Assembly: GCA_012031955.1 (NCBI GenBank)
Contig: JAAURZ010000022.1
Coordinates: 1 to 11,675 of the forward strand
Reading direction: 5' to 3'
DNA: 11,675 bases
From: Bacteroidia bacterium
GTDB taxonomy: Bacteria; Bacteroidota; Bacteroidia; Cytophagales; Cyclobacteriaceae
The position numbers and the translations under genes were made by a program. Shown one piece after another: positions 1 through 7,372 of this stretch (positions are counted from its first letter, which is position 1; each line of letters begins with the position of its first letter). Under the pieces are notes generated by a model, which saw nothing but the letters and a program-made list of their open reading frames with translations, was not told the origin of the DNA and made no database searches.

Positions 1-641
1 CTTTGCCGGGTCGCGGAACAGGACAATTCCGAACGCCGAAATCGTTTCAATTCCCAACAAGGACGGCAAAGTCGAACTTCGGCTGATGCTTGAAGAACTC
101 GCGCGCCGCGGCGTCATCTGTTCCTTCGGCGGCATGCATCACGAAAGGTATGTTCGAGCCGGAAAGCCAGGGCTTTCGGACTTTGTTGTGATAGGTGAGC
201 GAGTGTGTCCACGCGATTTTTTTTGGGACCAGCACAGGAAACTCATGCCGCCCCAGTTGCCGCTGCCACGGGTTGTGGTGTACCACGACGGTTGCACCTG
301 ATATCAGGTTTTTGATGCCACCCCATAAGAGCCGGTCGCCGATCGGTATCGCTTCAATTTCTTTTACCGGCGACTCATCGGGCTGCCTGATGTCGGTGGC
401 CCACTGCGTGAAGTTCGTGTACGGCGGACGTCCAAGCCGTGGGTATAGATTCATCTCAAGGTGATCGTGCGCATTGATCAGCCCAGGGTAGAGATAGTGG
501 TTTCCAAAGTGAAGCCACACGCTCCCCCGAGCCAGAAAGATTCTTGCCAATTTCTGCGACGCGCCCTTGCCGGAGTTTTACATCAACATCTGCGAGCCGC
601 GCGCCGTCCATCCACAGCAATCCTTTCAGCAGCAGGTTCAT
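1..641 (-). CDS. Amidohydrolase family protein (ATZ/TRZ-like), C-terminus beyond the left edge, frame broken
   Basis: Probable metal-dependent hydrolase of the amidohydrolase superfamily, acting on C-N or C-Cl bonds of an unknown substrate. The start is the ATG at 641-639, which overlaps the TGA of the upstream methyltransferase gene (ATGA), so translation is probably coupled. The N-terminal beta-sandwich part (MNLLLKGLLWMDGARLADVD) leads into the first metal-binding strand, where the HxH pair is seen as NAHDHLE at 469-461 (about residues 58-60). Further candidate ligand histidines are the HHNPW pair and FVMHAAEGT (His codon at 136-134). The reading frame breaks between about 515 and 528: frame one ends GERV and frame two continues FGNHYLYPGLINAHDH. 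Removing one base there joins them. A second break near 53-55 probably extends the protein to the edge (GIETISAFGIVLFRD). Either the assembly contains indels or the gene is decayed; I favour assembly error. The family call is fairly sure; the substrate is unknown. Confidence 0.78.
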
Positions 642-1297
642 GAGGTTTGTCTTATCGCCTTCAACGCAAATATTACCGGCTTGCCTTGCCACTGTGGCTC
701 TTCGAGGTTGCGGAGGATGAAGCCATGCTTGTTGAAAAGACGCACATAGTCCTGAAAGAGATGAAGATGTTGTTCGATGGCAAACGACTTTCCGGTTGCT
801 TTGTCAACAAATGTGCGATGCGCCTGGGTAAGCGTAAGGTATGGATGAAAGTCGGTGATCACCGCGCAGCCGCCCGGCTTTATGGCGCGAAGCACGTTAC
901 TCAGCGCCGCGTCCAGGTCACGGATATGACCGAACACGAGGCCCGCTACTACCACATCGAATGCATGTTGTTCCAACGGCAATGTTTGCAGGTCGCCAGC
1001 CTGGAAGGTTGTTCGGGTACATACGTTTCCTGCCACACGGATCATCTCGGGCGACAGGTCAACACCCATAATCGACGATGCGCCTGCGTCTTCCGCATAC
1101 TTGCAAAATACGCCGGCACCGCACCCTACATCGAGAAAGGACTTGCCGGCAAGTTCCGGCAGTAGCCTGCGAATGCATTCATCGGAGCTGACTTTAATGG
1201 GGTTGGATTCGTGCTGATAGGTGGCGGCCCACTTGTCGTAACCCTCGCGCGCCGACAACGTCTTCGGCGCTTGCTTGCGTGACCAGGGCAACTTCAT
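638..1297 (-). CDS. Class I SAM-dependent methyltransferase (methyltransferase type 11-like)
   Basis: Intact protein of about 219 residues with a Rossmann-fold methyltransferase core. Motif I, the SAM-binding glycine loop, reads FLDVGCGAG at about residues 55-63. The acidic end of strand 2 is in GVDLSPEM, a motif II-like region follows in GDLQTLPL and FDVVVAGLVFGH, and a post-motif strand is RAIKPGGCAVITDF. It transfers a methyl group from SAM to an unidentified small molecule, lipid or sugar. The ATG at 1297-1295 shares one base with the TGA of the upstream radical SAM gene, and the 3' end overlaps the amidohydrolase start by four bases, so the three genes are almost certainly one transcript. 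A TTG immediately upstream (1300) is a possible but less likely start. The fold call is confident; the substrate is unknown. Confidence 0.9.
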   Translation of the reverse strand: MKLPWSRKQAPKTLSAREGYDKWAATYQHESNPIKVSSDECIRRLLPELAGKSFLDVGCGAGVFCKYAEDAGASSIMGVDLSPEMIRVAGNVCTRTTFQAGDLQTLPLEQHAFDVVVAGLVFGHIRDLDAALSNVLRAIKPGGCAVITDFHPYLTLTQAHRTFVDKATGKSFAIEQHLHLFQDYVRLFNKHGFILRNLEEPQWQGKPVIFALKAIRQTS

Positions 1298-2797
1298 CAA
1301 AGCCCTTGTATTTCCGGTTGACGGTATTTGAGCCAGTACTTCATGAGCGCTTTCAGTTCCCAGGGGTAGCTGAATACATTACTCCGGTAACGAAGGCCTG
1401 ACGCCAGTTTGATCCAGCGTCGCTGCAATGCCGTAAGCTTGTAGTCGGAAACGGTGGGGTATTGCGCGTGTACTACGGTCTCGAAGTCGTGGATGTAGCG
1501 GATCATTTCCGGCTTAAGCCAGGGTGTGAGAAATTCACGATGCAGGTCGAAGTTGAGCCACTGCGGTTGCATCCACTCGTCGAGCGTGGCGGGGAAGGAG
1601 AAGCCTTTCGACATCGCATTATTGTAAAGGTCCGACCCTTCGGTAGGCACAGGTGTAAAAATGTAAATGACGATTTCCGTGTACGGGTTAATTTCTTTGA
1701 TCTCTTTAATGAAGGCGATCTCGTCGTGAATCTGCTGCCACACTTGGTCTTCGGTAGGAGCCGGCAGTCCCAATACAAAGGAATACTCGGGGATAATCCC
1801 GAATTTTTTGATGCGCGCCGCAAAGGACCGGATTTTTTCGCCGTCCTGCTTGCCACCCTTGTCCATCAGGTGTAGCAGGTTGTTGTTGCCGCTCTCGGCG
1901 CCAAAGAAGATCATCGAGCAATGCGAGTCTGCGATGGCCTGCAGCGAGGCATCGGAAAATTTATCCATCGTATCTATACGGCCTTCTGCCCACCACTTCA
2001 TTTTTTCCGGCGCGATGAGGTTAGCAAATTCAACGGATCTTTTTTCGGACACGAAAAAGTTGTTGTCGTGGAATTGAAATGAATCGGCACCGTGTGCTTC
2101 TTTCAGAAACTTCAGGTCTTTATATATGTTGGCGGCCGACTTTCCTTTCCAGCGCGCTTCGAAAATCGGCACCACGCCGCAGAAGGAACACGTGAATGGG
2201 CACCCTATGCTGGAGTGATATGCGGCAGTGCGCGCGCGAGGTAGGTTTTGCCGAGAAATCTTTCGATGGGGTAAAAGCGATTGAGCGTTTTGTACGGCAA
2301 AGGAGGCAGTTCATCCTGCTCATAGATCTGGTCCTTGCGTGTTTTTACCACCAGACCGTCTTTCAAATAAATAATGTTGTTGATGTCTGCCAGGTCGTTC
2401 CCGTTAGATAATGCATGCAGTACCGCAGGAAAAGCTTTGTCGCCGGGACCATTGACCGCCACGTCCACATATCCCGATTTGATCACCACGTTTGGGTGGT
2501 TTGAAGGGAAATACCCGCCCCAAATTATTTTTAACAAGGGAAAGCGGCCGCGGATGGCTTTCGTAAATGGTATGGCCTGCTTTAACTGCGGGCCAGGCAT
2601 TACAGTGCTCGCAAAAAATCAAACTCCCCTGTAGCGAGCAGGTTCATCATCTTCGACAACGGGTCTTTTTCCTGGTTGCCGTCAACGATCACGTACTCAG
2701 CCAGCCCCTCGATCGATGCGGCGATCGCCAAGATGGCGTTGGGGATGATATTGACGTGCGTGCCCGCCCTTGGATTGAATAATAATACTTTCTTCAT
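1297..2797 (-). CDS. B12-binding-type radical SAM protein, two frame breaks
   Basis: Probable cobalamin-dependent radical SAM enzyme of about 500 residues once the frame is restored. The N-terminus (MKKVLLFNPRAG) and roughly the first 130 residues resemble a B12-binding Rossmann domain, ending in KIIWGGYFPSNHP; the classic DxHxxG is not evident, as in many of these enzymes. The radical SAM cluster motif CPFTCSFC lies at 2202-2179 (about residues 199-206), followed by FHDNNFF, the strand FFGAESG, and the long C-terminal helical region ending KYWLKYRQPEIQGL. The frame breaks at the A6 run at 2613-2618 (one T missing in the coding strand; repair gives FDFFASTVMPGPQLKQA) and at the GC repeat at 2230-2238 (two bases too many or one too few; repair gives LARTAAYHSSIGC). 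Both repairs give family-typical sequence, so the gene is probably intact in the organism. The start is ATG 2797, or the adjacent ATG 2800, with AGGA just upstream. It is the first gene of an operon with the methyltransferase and amidohydrolase. The reaction is unknown. Confidence 0.85.
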
Positions 2798-2946
2798 CAT
2801 TCCTATTTCACTAGGAAAGATAGCGCTTCCTTTCAAAACAGACCAGCACGCGAGGCTCGCCTTGTCACTTTATTCGCGACTTCGCACCCCCGCATTTTGA
2901 TTCTGCCCAGATGAAACAATGGGTTTTCAATAATTGATTACTTTTA
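2798..2946. promoter_or_regulatory. Divergent intergenic region, presumed promoters for both flanking genes
   Basis: About 146 bases separate the divergently read radical SAM operon and the GT2 gene. It is one of only two divergent spaces in the window, so promoters for both directions are expected here by position. I could not find a convincing Bacteroidota-type -33/-7 pair (TTTG, then TAnnTTTG) on either strand. The nearest look-alikes have mismatches or wrong spacing. The promoter assignment rests on gene arrangement alone. Confidence 0.35.
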
Positions 2947-3714
2947 ATGAGTATGGTGAAAGGAAAAAAAATCGTGGTGGTGTTGCCTGCCTATAATGCG
3001 GGACGCACGCTAAAGAACACATACGACGAAATTCCTTTCGATATAGTCGACGAAGTTATTCTTACAGACGACGGGAGCACAGACGATACTATGTCGATTG
3101 CCCGGTCGCTGGGCATCAGCCATTGTATCAGCCACCCGGCCAATGCCGGCTATGGCGCCAACCAGAAAACATGCTACCGGAAGGCGCTCGAACTTGAGGC
3201 TGATATCGTGGTGATGCTGCATCCGGACTACCAGTATACACCGCAGCTCATCCCCAGCATGGTGTATCTCATCGCTAACAATGTGTACCCGGTGGTGCTT
3301 GGGTCAAGGATTCTGGGACGGGGAGCATTGAAGGGTGGCATGCCCCGATACAAATATGTAGCCAACAGGTTCCTTACATTCTTTCAGAACCTGGCCACCG
3401 GAGCCAAACTGTCGGAGTACCATACGGGCTACCGCGCATTCGACAGTGCTGTGTTGCGTGCGATCGACTTTGAAGCAAACAGCAACAACTTTATTTTCGA
3501 CAATCAACTGCTTTCACAAATTTTGATTGCCGGATTTCCGATCGCCGAAATTACATGTCCTACCCGTTACTTTCCCGAAGCTTCGTCAATCGGCTTCCTG
3601 TCCGCCCTGCAATATGGCGCGGGCGTGTTGCAGGTATCCATGCAGCACGCGTTACAGCGAATGGGCGTTGTCAGTTTTCTGCGCTACCGGAAAGTATCAG
3701 ACGGTACACGATGA
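2947..3714 (+). CDS. Glycosyltransferase family 2 (dolichol-phosphate-mannose-synthase-like)
   Basis: Intact 255-residue soluble GT-A glycosyltransferase. The nucleotide-binding start is VVLPAYNAGRTL (about residues 11-22), followed by the DDGSTD motif at residues 41-46. At the position where DPM1-like enzymes usually carry DADLQH, it has HPDYQY at residues 92-97, so the first metal-binding Asp is replaced by His. GSRILGRG and YHTGYRAF follow, as in this branch of GT2. There is no C-terminal membrane segment, so it probably acts on the cytoplasmic face, transferring sugar from a nucleotide or to a polyprenyl-phosphate acceptor. The ATG at 2947 is used; the ATG at 2953 is an alternative. It is a lone plus-strand gene whose last 44 bases overlap the end of the convergent membrane protein gene. 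The family is well supported; donor and acceptor are unknown. Confidence 0.92.
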   Translation: MSMVKGKKIVVVLPAYNAGRTLKNTYDEIPFDIVDEVILTDDGSTDDTMSIARSLGISHCISHPANAGYGANQKTCYRKALELEADIVVMLHPDYQYTPQLIPSMVYLIANNVYPVVLGSRILGRGALKGGMPRYKYVANRFLTFFQNLATGAKLSEYHTGYRAFDSAVLRAIDFEANSNNFIFDNQLLSQILIAGFPIAEITCPTRYFPEASSIGFLSALQYGAGVLQVSMQHALQRMGVVSFLRYRKVSDGTR

Positions 3715-5176
3715 AATTCTCATGATCGATTACGCACGGATCGAAGGCTGTGGCGAATTGCAGGTGCGAGCCTGCAAGAACAGACGGCTCAAGCCTTTCA
3801 TAGTGGATGAACCAGGCGCCTTCCGGATGCTGTTTCAAAAACTCCTCAAGCCTCGCCACGAGTACGGCTTGCGGATAGGGTGATTCCAGTTGATGAAATT
3901 GACAATAGCTGCCCCATTGCTGTTGCTGCAGAAAGTACGCCTGGCTGCCCGTGTAGCTCAGCGCCGATGCGTAACGACAATTTTCCATCACCAGCGCGGC
4001 AGGCGGCGTCTGGCTCACGTACGCCGCAAGCGATCGCGAGCTGGAGAACGGCCGCATCACGTCGAGTGCGTACGCGACCACACCTGCGGCCGCGTGAATG
4101 ACGAGGATGCAAGACAACACCAGGTGGAACGTGCGCCGGTTGATCATCTCGATGCGGCGCGAACGTACAAAGGGCCTGCTCACTACGTCGGCGTATTGAA
4201 TCCACAACGCGCCAATGAATGCGACATAAAGAATACCGAAGTACCGCGCTGCTACAATGTTGGCCATGAAGAAAAACAAGAGCATGGCGCCCAGCGTAAG
4301 GTAGAAGAAGAGGACAGCACGCCGGCTGCGGGACAACGCAAGCGCCGGCCACGCGAGCAAGAGCACGGAGATGATGGCCGACAAAGGCCTGGCATAGTCG
4401 ACAAGCAGGTATTCATTCCAGTAGTCGCGGCGTGTTATGTCGGGAAACGGAATAAAACTTTTTACGGGCATGGCCAGCGCGCGACGAAAGTTTTCGCCTG
4501 CCATGCTACCCATCGGCCAGTGTGTGACCAGCGGCGAGTCGGCGGGTGGAATGATTTGAATGACAGCCGTCACGCAGCCTGTCACCGCGAGCGCAAGCGC
4601 TGCCACGGTCGCTGCCGACCATGCTTTTTGAGCGTAGGTATAGTAAAACCACGATACGAAGTAAGCCGCACACAAAATGAGTCCGAGTAAATGCGTGTTG
4701 GCGAGCAGCGCGAGGCAAAACCCTTTCACCAGGCTTGCGCGCCCCGACTTTGCGCCATCCAGGCTCAGCACCACGAACAACAGCAACACAATAATAGAAT
4801 AGTTTCGGCTGAGGAGGCTGTACTCATAAAATGGGTAATAGCCGGCAACGAAGAGATATTTTATCCAGCGTGAAAAAGGTGCCTTCACAAGAAATACTGC
4901 TACCGCGGCAGAGGCTATACACACGTGAACGACTTGCATCCACACAACCTGCTGTGTAAAACGCGTGATCACAAACAAAATGATGTTCCAAAGTATGGGA
5001 TGCCCGTCGTAACGCAGGTGGTATGCAAGCTCGCCGATGGTGTTGCTGTCGCGGGCGATGAGCCAGTGATGAGATTCGTCCAGCCAGACTTCGTGATGAA
5101 AGGCACCGTTCAATCCAAGCGCGAGAAACAAGGCGATCACCACCAGGTTCAGGAAAGATTCTGACCGTATGTTCAT
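3671..5176 (-). CDS. Polytopic membrane protein, probable GT-C (GT39-like) glycosyltransferase
   Basis: Intact 501-residue protein with about nine or ten hydrophobic stretches between residue 10 and about 375, then a soluble C-terminal domain of about 120 residues. Just after the first membrane segment comes WLDESHHWLIARD (residues 31-43), with Asp33-Glu34 placed like the acidic catalytic motif in the first periplasmic loop of GT-C enzymes, followed by RYDGHPILW. GT-C proteins transfer sugars from polyprenyl-phosphate donors on the periplasmic side of the inner membrane. This would fit with the neighbouring GT2, which could supply such a donor; that link is inference. ATG 5176 starts the gene, 51 bases from the divergent GT4 gene. 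Its end overlaps the GT2 gene tail to tail. The alternative is a membrane protein of unknown function with a GT39-like topology. Confidence 0.7.
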   Translation of the reverse strand: MNIRSESFLNLVVIALFLALGLNGAFHHEVWLDESHHWLIARDSNTIGELAYHLRYDGHPILWNIILFVITRFTQQVVWMQVVHVCIASAAVAVFLVKAPFSRWIKYLFVAGYYPFYEYSLLSRNYSIIVLLLFVVLSLDGAKSGRASLVKGFCLALLANTHLLGLILCAAYFVSWFYYTYAQKAWSAATVAALALAVTGCVTAVIQIIPPADSPLVTHWPMGSMAGENFRRALAMPVKSFIPFPDITRRDYWNEYLLVDYARPLSAIISVLLLAWPALALSRSRRAVLFFYLTLGAMLLFFFMANIVAARYFGILYVAFIGALWIQYADVVSRPFVRSRRIEMINRRTFHLVLSCILVIHAAAGVVAYALDVMRPFSSSRSLAAYVSQTPPAALVMENCRYASALSYTGSQAYFLQQQQWGSYCQFHQLESPYPQAVLVARLEEFLKQHPEGAWFIHYERLEPSVLAGSHLQFATAFDPCVIDHENFIVYRLILSGSAEN

Positions 5177-5227
5177 TCCTAAATATAAAAATCTTTTGAC
5201 ACGTAAGTTTTGGGTATCTTGACCACC
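5177..5227. promoter_or_regulatory. Short AT-rich divergent spacer between the GT-C and GT4 genes
   Basis: Fifty-one bases lie between two divergent start codons, notably richer in A and T than the surrounding genes. By position, promoters of both genes should lie here or inside the opposite gene. TAAGTTTTG at 5204-5212 resembles a Bacteroidota -7 box with one extra base, but no matching upstream TTTG at the right distance was found. The assignment is positional only. Confidence 0.3.
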
Positions 5228-6322
5228 ATGGTGCGCATCGTGAACCTGTCATACAGCTACGTCAGAGATTTCAAAGATCCGCTAGCCTGGCTCTCGCGTA
5301 TCGCATTTTTTACCGTTATAATCAAAGCGCTGTCGAAGCATGCAGAGGTGCACGCGATTTACCACATCAACTACCGGGGTGCGCTCACACGTGACGGTGT
5401 GCACTATCATTTTCAGCCCCTGGGTTTTTGGTCGAAATGGATGCCATGGCGTTTCCACAACTTTGTAAGGCAACTACGACCGGACGCCGTTATGGTGCAT
5501 GGCTTCATTTTCCCCTGGCAGGTGTGGTGGCTGCGCATTCAATTAGGCGCCGGCGTCAGCATACTTCTCGTTCATCATGCCGAGCGGCCCTACCGGGGTG
5601 TGAGAAGATGGATGCAGCGCAAGGCATACAAGTGGGTGAACGCTTTCTTATTTCCGTCCAGCGGCATAAGCGAACCGTGGACAGAGGCCGGCATTGTTGA
5701 ACGCGGCAAGGTTTACGAGGTGTTTGGCTCCGCCTCGATATTCAGGTGTGCAGACCATAACATAGCACGTGCTGCTAAGGGCATTTCGGGCGAAAGGAAT
5801 TTTTTGTGGGTGGGCCGGCTGGATGCCAACAAAGACCCGTTGTGCGCCATAAGCGGATTTGCATCCGTGTGGAAAGACCATCGCGACAGCCGGTTGTACA
5901 TGATCTTTCAAGAGAATGAGTTACTGGACCAATGCCGGCAACTGGCGCGCGACCTGGCTATCGCGTCCGAAGTGATTTTCGTCGGGCCGGTAAGTCACGC
6001 AGCTATGGGTGAATGGTACAACAGTGTAAACTACATTATCTCAAGTTCGCACTACGAGGGCAGTGGCATCGCCGTGTGCGAGGCCATGTCGTGCGGCTGT
6101 TACCCCGTGCTCACCGACATACCGTCATTCAGGATGCTTACTAAAAATGGCGAACTGGGTCTGTTGTACGCACCAGGCGACAGCAAGGCGCTGGGCCGGC
6201 AGCTTGTTGCCTGCCTGCAGGTTCCGGTGAAAGAACTGAGAGCAAAGATACTGCGACATTATGAGGACCATTTTTCGGCTGATGCGCAGGCGAGGCGAAT
6301 CATGCAGGCCCTGGCCGACTGA
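5228..6322 (+). CDS. Glycosyltransferase family 4 (GT-B fold)
   Basis: Intact protein of 364 residues from ATG 5228; an in-frame TTG at 5210 would add six residues but is a less likely start. The N-terminal acceptor domain runs to about residue 180. The donor domain begins near NFLWVGRLDANKDP and contains EVIFVGPVSH and the retaining GT4 signature E-x7-E as SHYEGSGIAVCEAMSCG (Glu277 and Glu285), followed by YPVLTDIPSFR. It adds a sugar from an NDP-sugar to a glycan or lipid acceptor at the cytoplasmic side of the membrane. It stands alone on the plus strand, divergent from the membrane protein gene and convergent with the next GT4 gene, with only 15 bases between the observed stops. The family call is firm; the linkage and sugar are unknown. 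Confidence 0.92.
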   Translation: MVRIVNLSYSYVRDFKDPLAWLSRIAFFTVIIKALSKHAEVHAIYHINYRGALTRDGVHYHFQPLGFWSKWMPWRFHNFVRQLRPDAVMVHGFIFPWQVWWLRIQLGAGVSILLVHHAERPYRGVRRWMQRKAYKWVNAFLFPSSGISEPWTEAGIVERGKVYEVFGSASIFRCADHNIARAAKGISGERNFLWVGRLDANKDPLCAISGFASVWKDHRDSRLYMIFQENELLDQCRQLARDLAIASEVIFVGPVSHAAMGEWYNSVNYIISSSHYEGSGIAVCEAMSCGCYPVLTDIPSFRMLTKNGELGLLYAPGDSKALGRQLVACLQVPVKELRAKILRHYEDHFSADAQARRIMQALAD

Positions 6323-6337
6323 CTTCAAACAACGTCA

Positions 6338-7372
6338 TCATATTGCTTGCAGCTTCGTCGGTACTGAATACAAGCTCGCTGGAAAAGTCAGTCTCGTGTT
6401 GCAAATCTCAAGACACGTGGCCGTCATTTCTTTTTCGTCACGCAACACATGCCAGTGTCTTACCGGGTGGTCCTCCGCTTTTGTAAAGCTTACCACGTGG
6501 CAGCCTGCGTGCAACGCCTCCAGGCACGCGCCGCTGTAGCCTTCGTAAGATGAAGGGTGTAACAATATTTTTACGCGCTGCATCAAGGCGAGCACATCAC
6601 GATGTTCCACTTCGCCCGCAAGCGTGATGTTGCCATCGAGATGACGCCGCGCGATTTCCTTCCTGATATGTTCAGCCTCCGGACCTTTGCCGGCCAACCA
6701 CACTTTTATGGACGGAAGAGACTCCCTTAGCCTTGCTACAACTTCTGTGAGCACGTGCCACTGCTTGAGTGTAGTGAGCGAGCCCACACCGAGTATGTCG
6801 ATATCGCGCGTTTCAGCCACGGGCGCGGAGTTGTGTATGTCCACACTGTTTCGCACCAGGTGCGCGGGCCTGACGCCATAGTTCTTTTCAAACTCGGCGG
6901 CAAGAAAGGGCGACAGGGCAATGAGATTGTAGGCGGCGGGACGCACCAGCCGCACAAACCAATTACCGACACGCGCATCCTGCCCGAGTATCCAGCACTT
7001 GTGTGACACACCCAAGCGCTTTGCAAGCTGTTTCCCCACCCACGCGCTGTCAGAACACCAAAGCGACAACACGCCTTCAATGCGCAGACCGACAGCCCCG
7101 ATGATTCCCTCTTTTACAGCGCGCCGCCAAAGCAGCGGCCGCAGAAGTTTTCCATAGCTCCGCCCGCCCATGCTCAGCACCGTGTTGCCAAACCATTGGT
7201 ACATGCGATCGTGATCCGGGTGAAACAAGGTGACGATCAGTATTTGAAGGTGCGGAAAATTTCTATTGAGCGCGCGAACGAATTGCTGTTGGGCCGGCAA
7301 ACATGTAGTGTCGTTTTCGCTGACCGGAAACCCGGGTGAAACGATGATGAAGCAAGGTCGGTTAAGCGCCAT
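6338..7372 (-). CDS. Glycosyltransferase family 4 (GT-B fold), possible frame break at the C-terminus
   Basis: Retaining GT4 glycosyltransferase of about 344 residues. The N-terminus is NRPCFIIVSPGFPVSENDT. The donor domain starts near DIDILGVGSLTTLKQW, with VWLAGKGPE, ITLAGEVEHRDV and the E-x7-E signature YEGYSGACLEALHAG (Glu277 and Glu285 from the chosen start). The start is ATG 7372 or the adjacent ATG 7375, overlapping the end of the ABC transporter gene by 11-14 bases, so it is the last gene of the right-hand operon. The observed C-terminus (TFPASLYSVPTKLQAI) is unlike the family. Adding one base at the A4 run at 6383-6386 gives FSSELVFSTDEAASNMMTLF, which resembles a normal GT4 C-terminal helix, and moves the stop to about 6299, slightly overlapping the convergent GT4 gene. 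Sugar and acceptor are unknown. Confidence 0.9.
   Translation of the reverse strand: MALNRPCFIIVSPGFPVSENDTTCLPAQQQFVRALNRNFPHLQILIVTLFHPDHDRMYQWFGNTVLSMGGRSYGKLLRPLLWRRAVKEGIIGAVGLRIEGVLSLWCSDSAWVGKQLAKRLGVSHKCWILGQDARVGNWFVRLVRPAAYNLIALSPFLAAEFEKNYGVRPAHLVRNSVDIHNSAPVAETRDIDILGVGSLTTLKQWHVLTEVVARLRESLPSIKVWLAGKGPEAEHIRKEIARRHLDGNITLAGEVEHRDVLALMQRVKILLHPSSYEGYSGACLEALHAGCHVVSFTKAEDHPVRHWHVLRDEKEMTATCLEICNTRLTFPASLYSVPTKLQAI

Noticed and set aside
2930..2946. TTACTTTTAATG near the GT2 start as a possible -7 box
   Set aside because: It abuts the start codon, the last base does not match and there is no TTTG at the right distance upstream.
3890..4690. Open frame of 266 codons on the plus strand opposite the GT-C gene
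   Set aside because: It is rich in Arg, His and Cys with no membrane segment or motif; it is the shadow of the intact membrane protein on the other strand.
5194..5222. TTTTG followed by TATCTTGA, resembling a Bacteroidota promoter
   Set aside because: Two mismatches in the -7 box, a short spacer of 16 bases, and it lies only six bases from the start codon of the GT4 gene.
5210..5227. TTG start for the plus-strand GT4 gene
   Set aside because: The added residues MGILTT do not extend a conserved part; ATG at 5228 begins the usual MVRIVNLSY-type strand.
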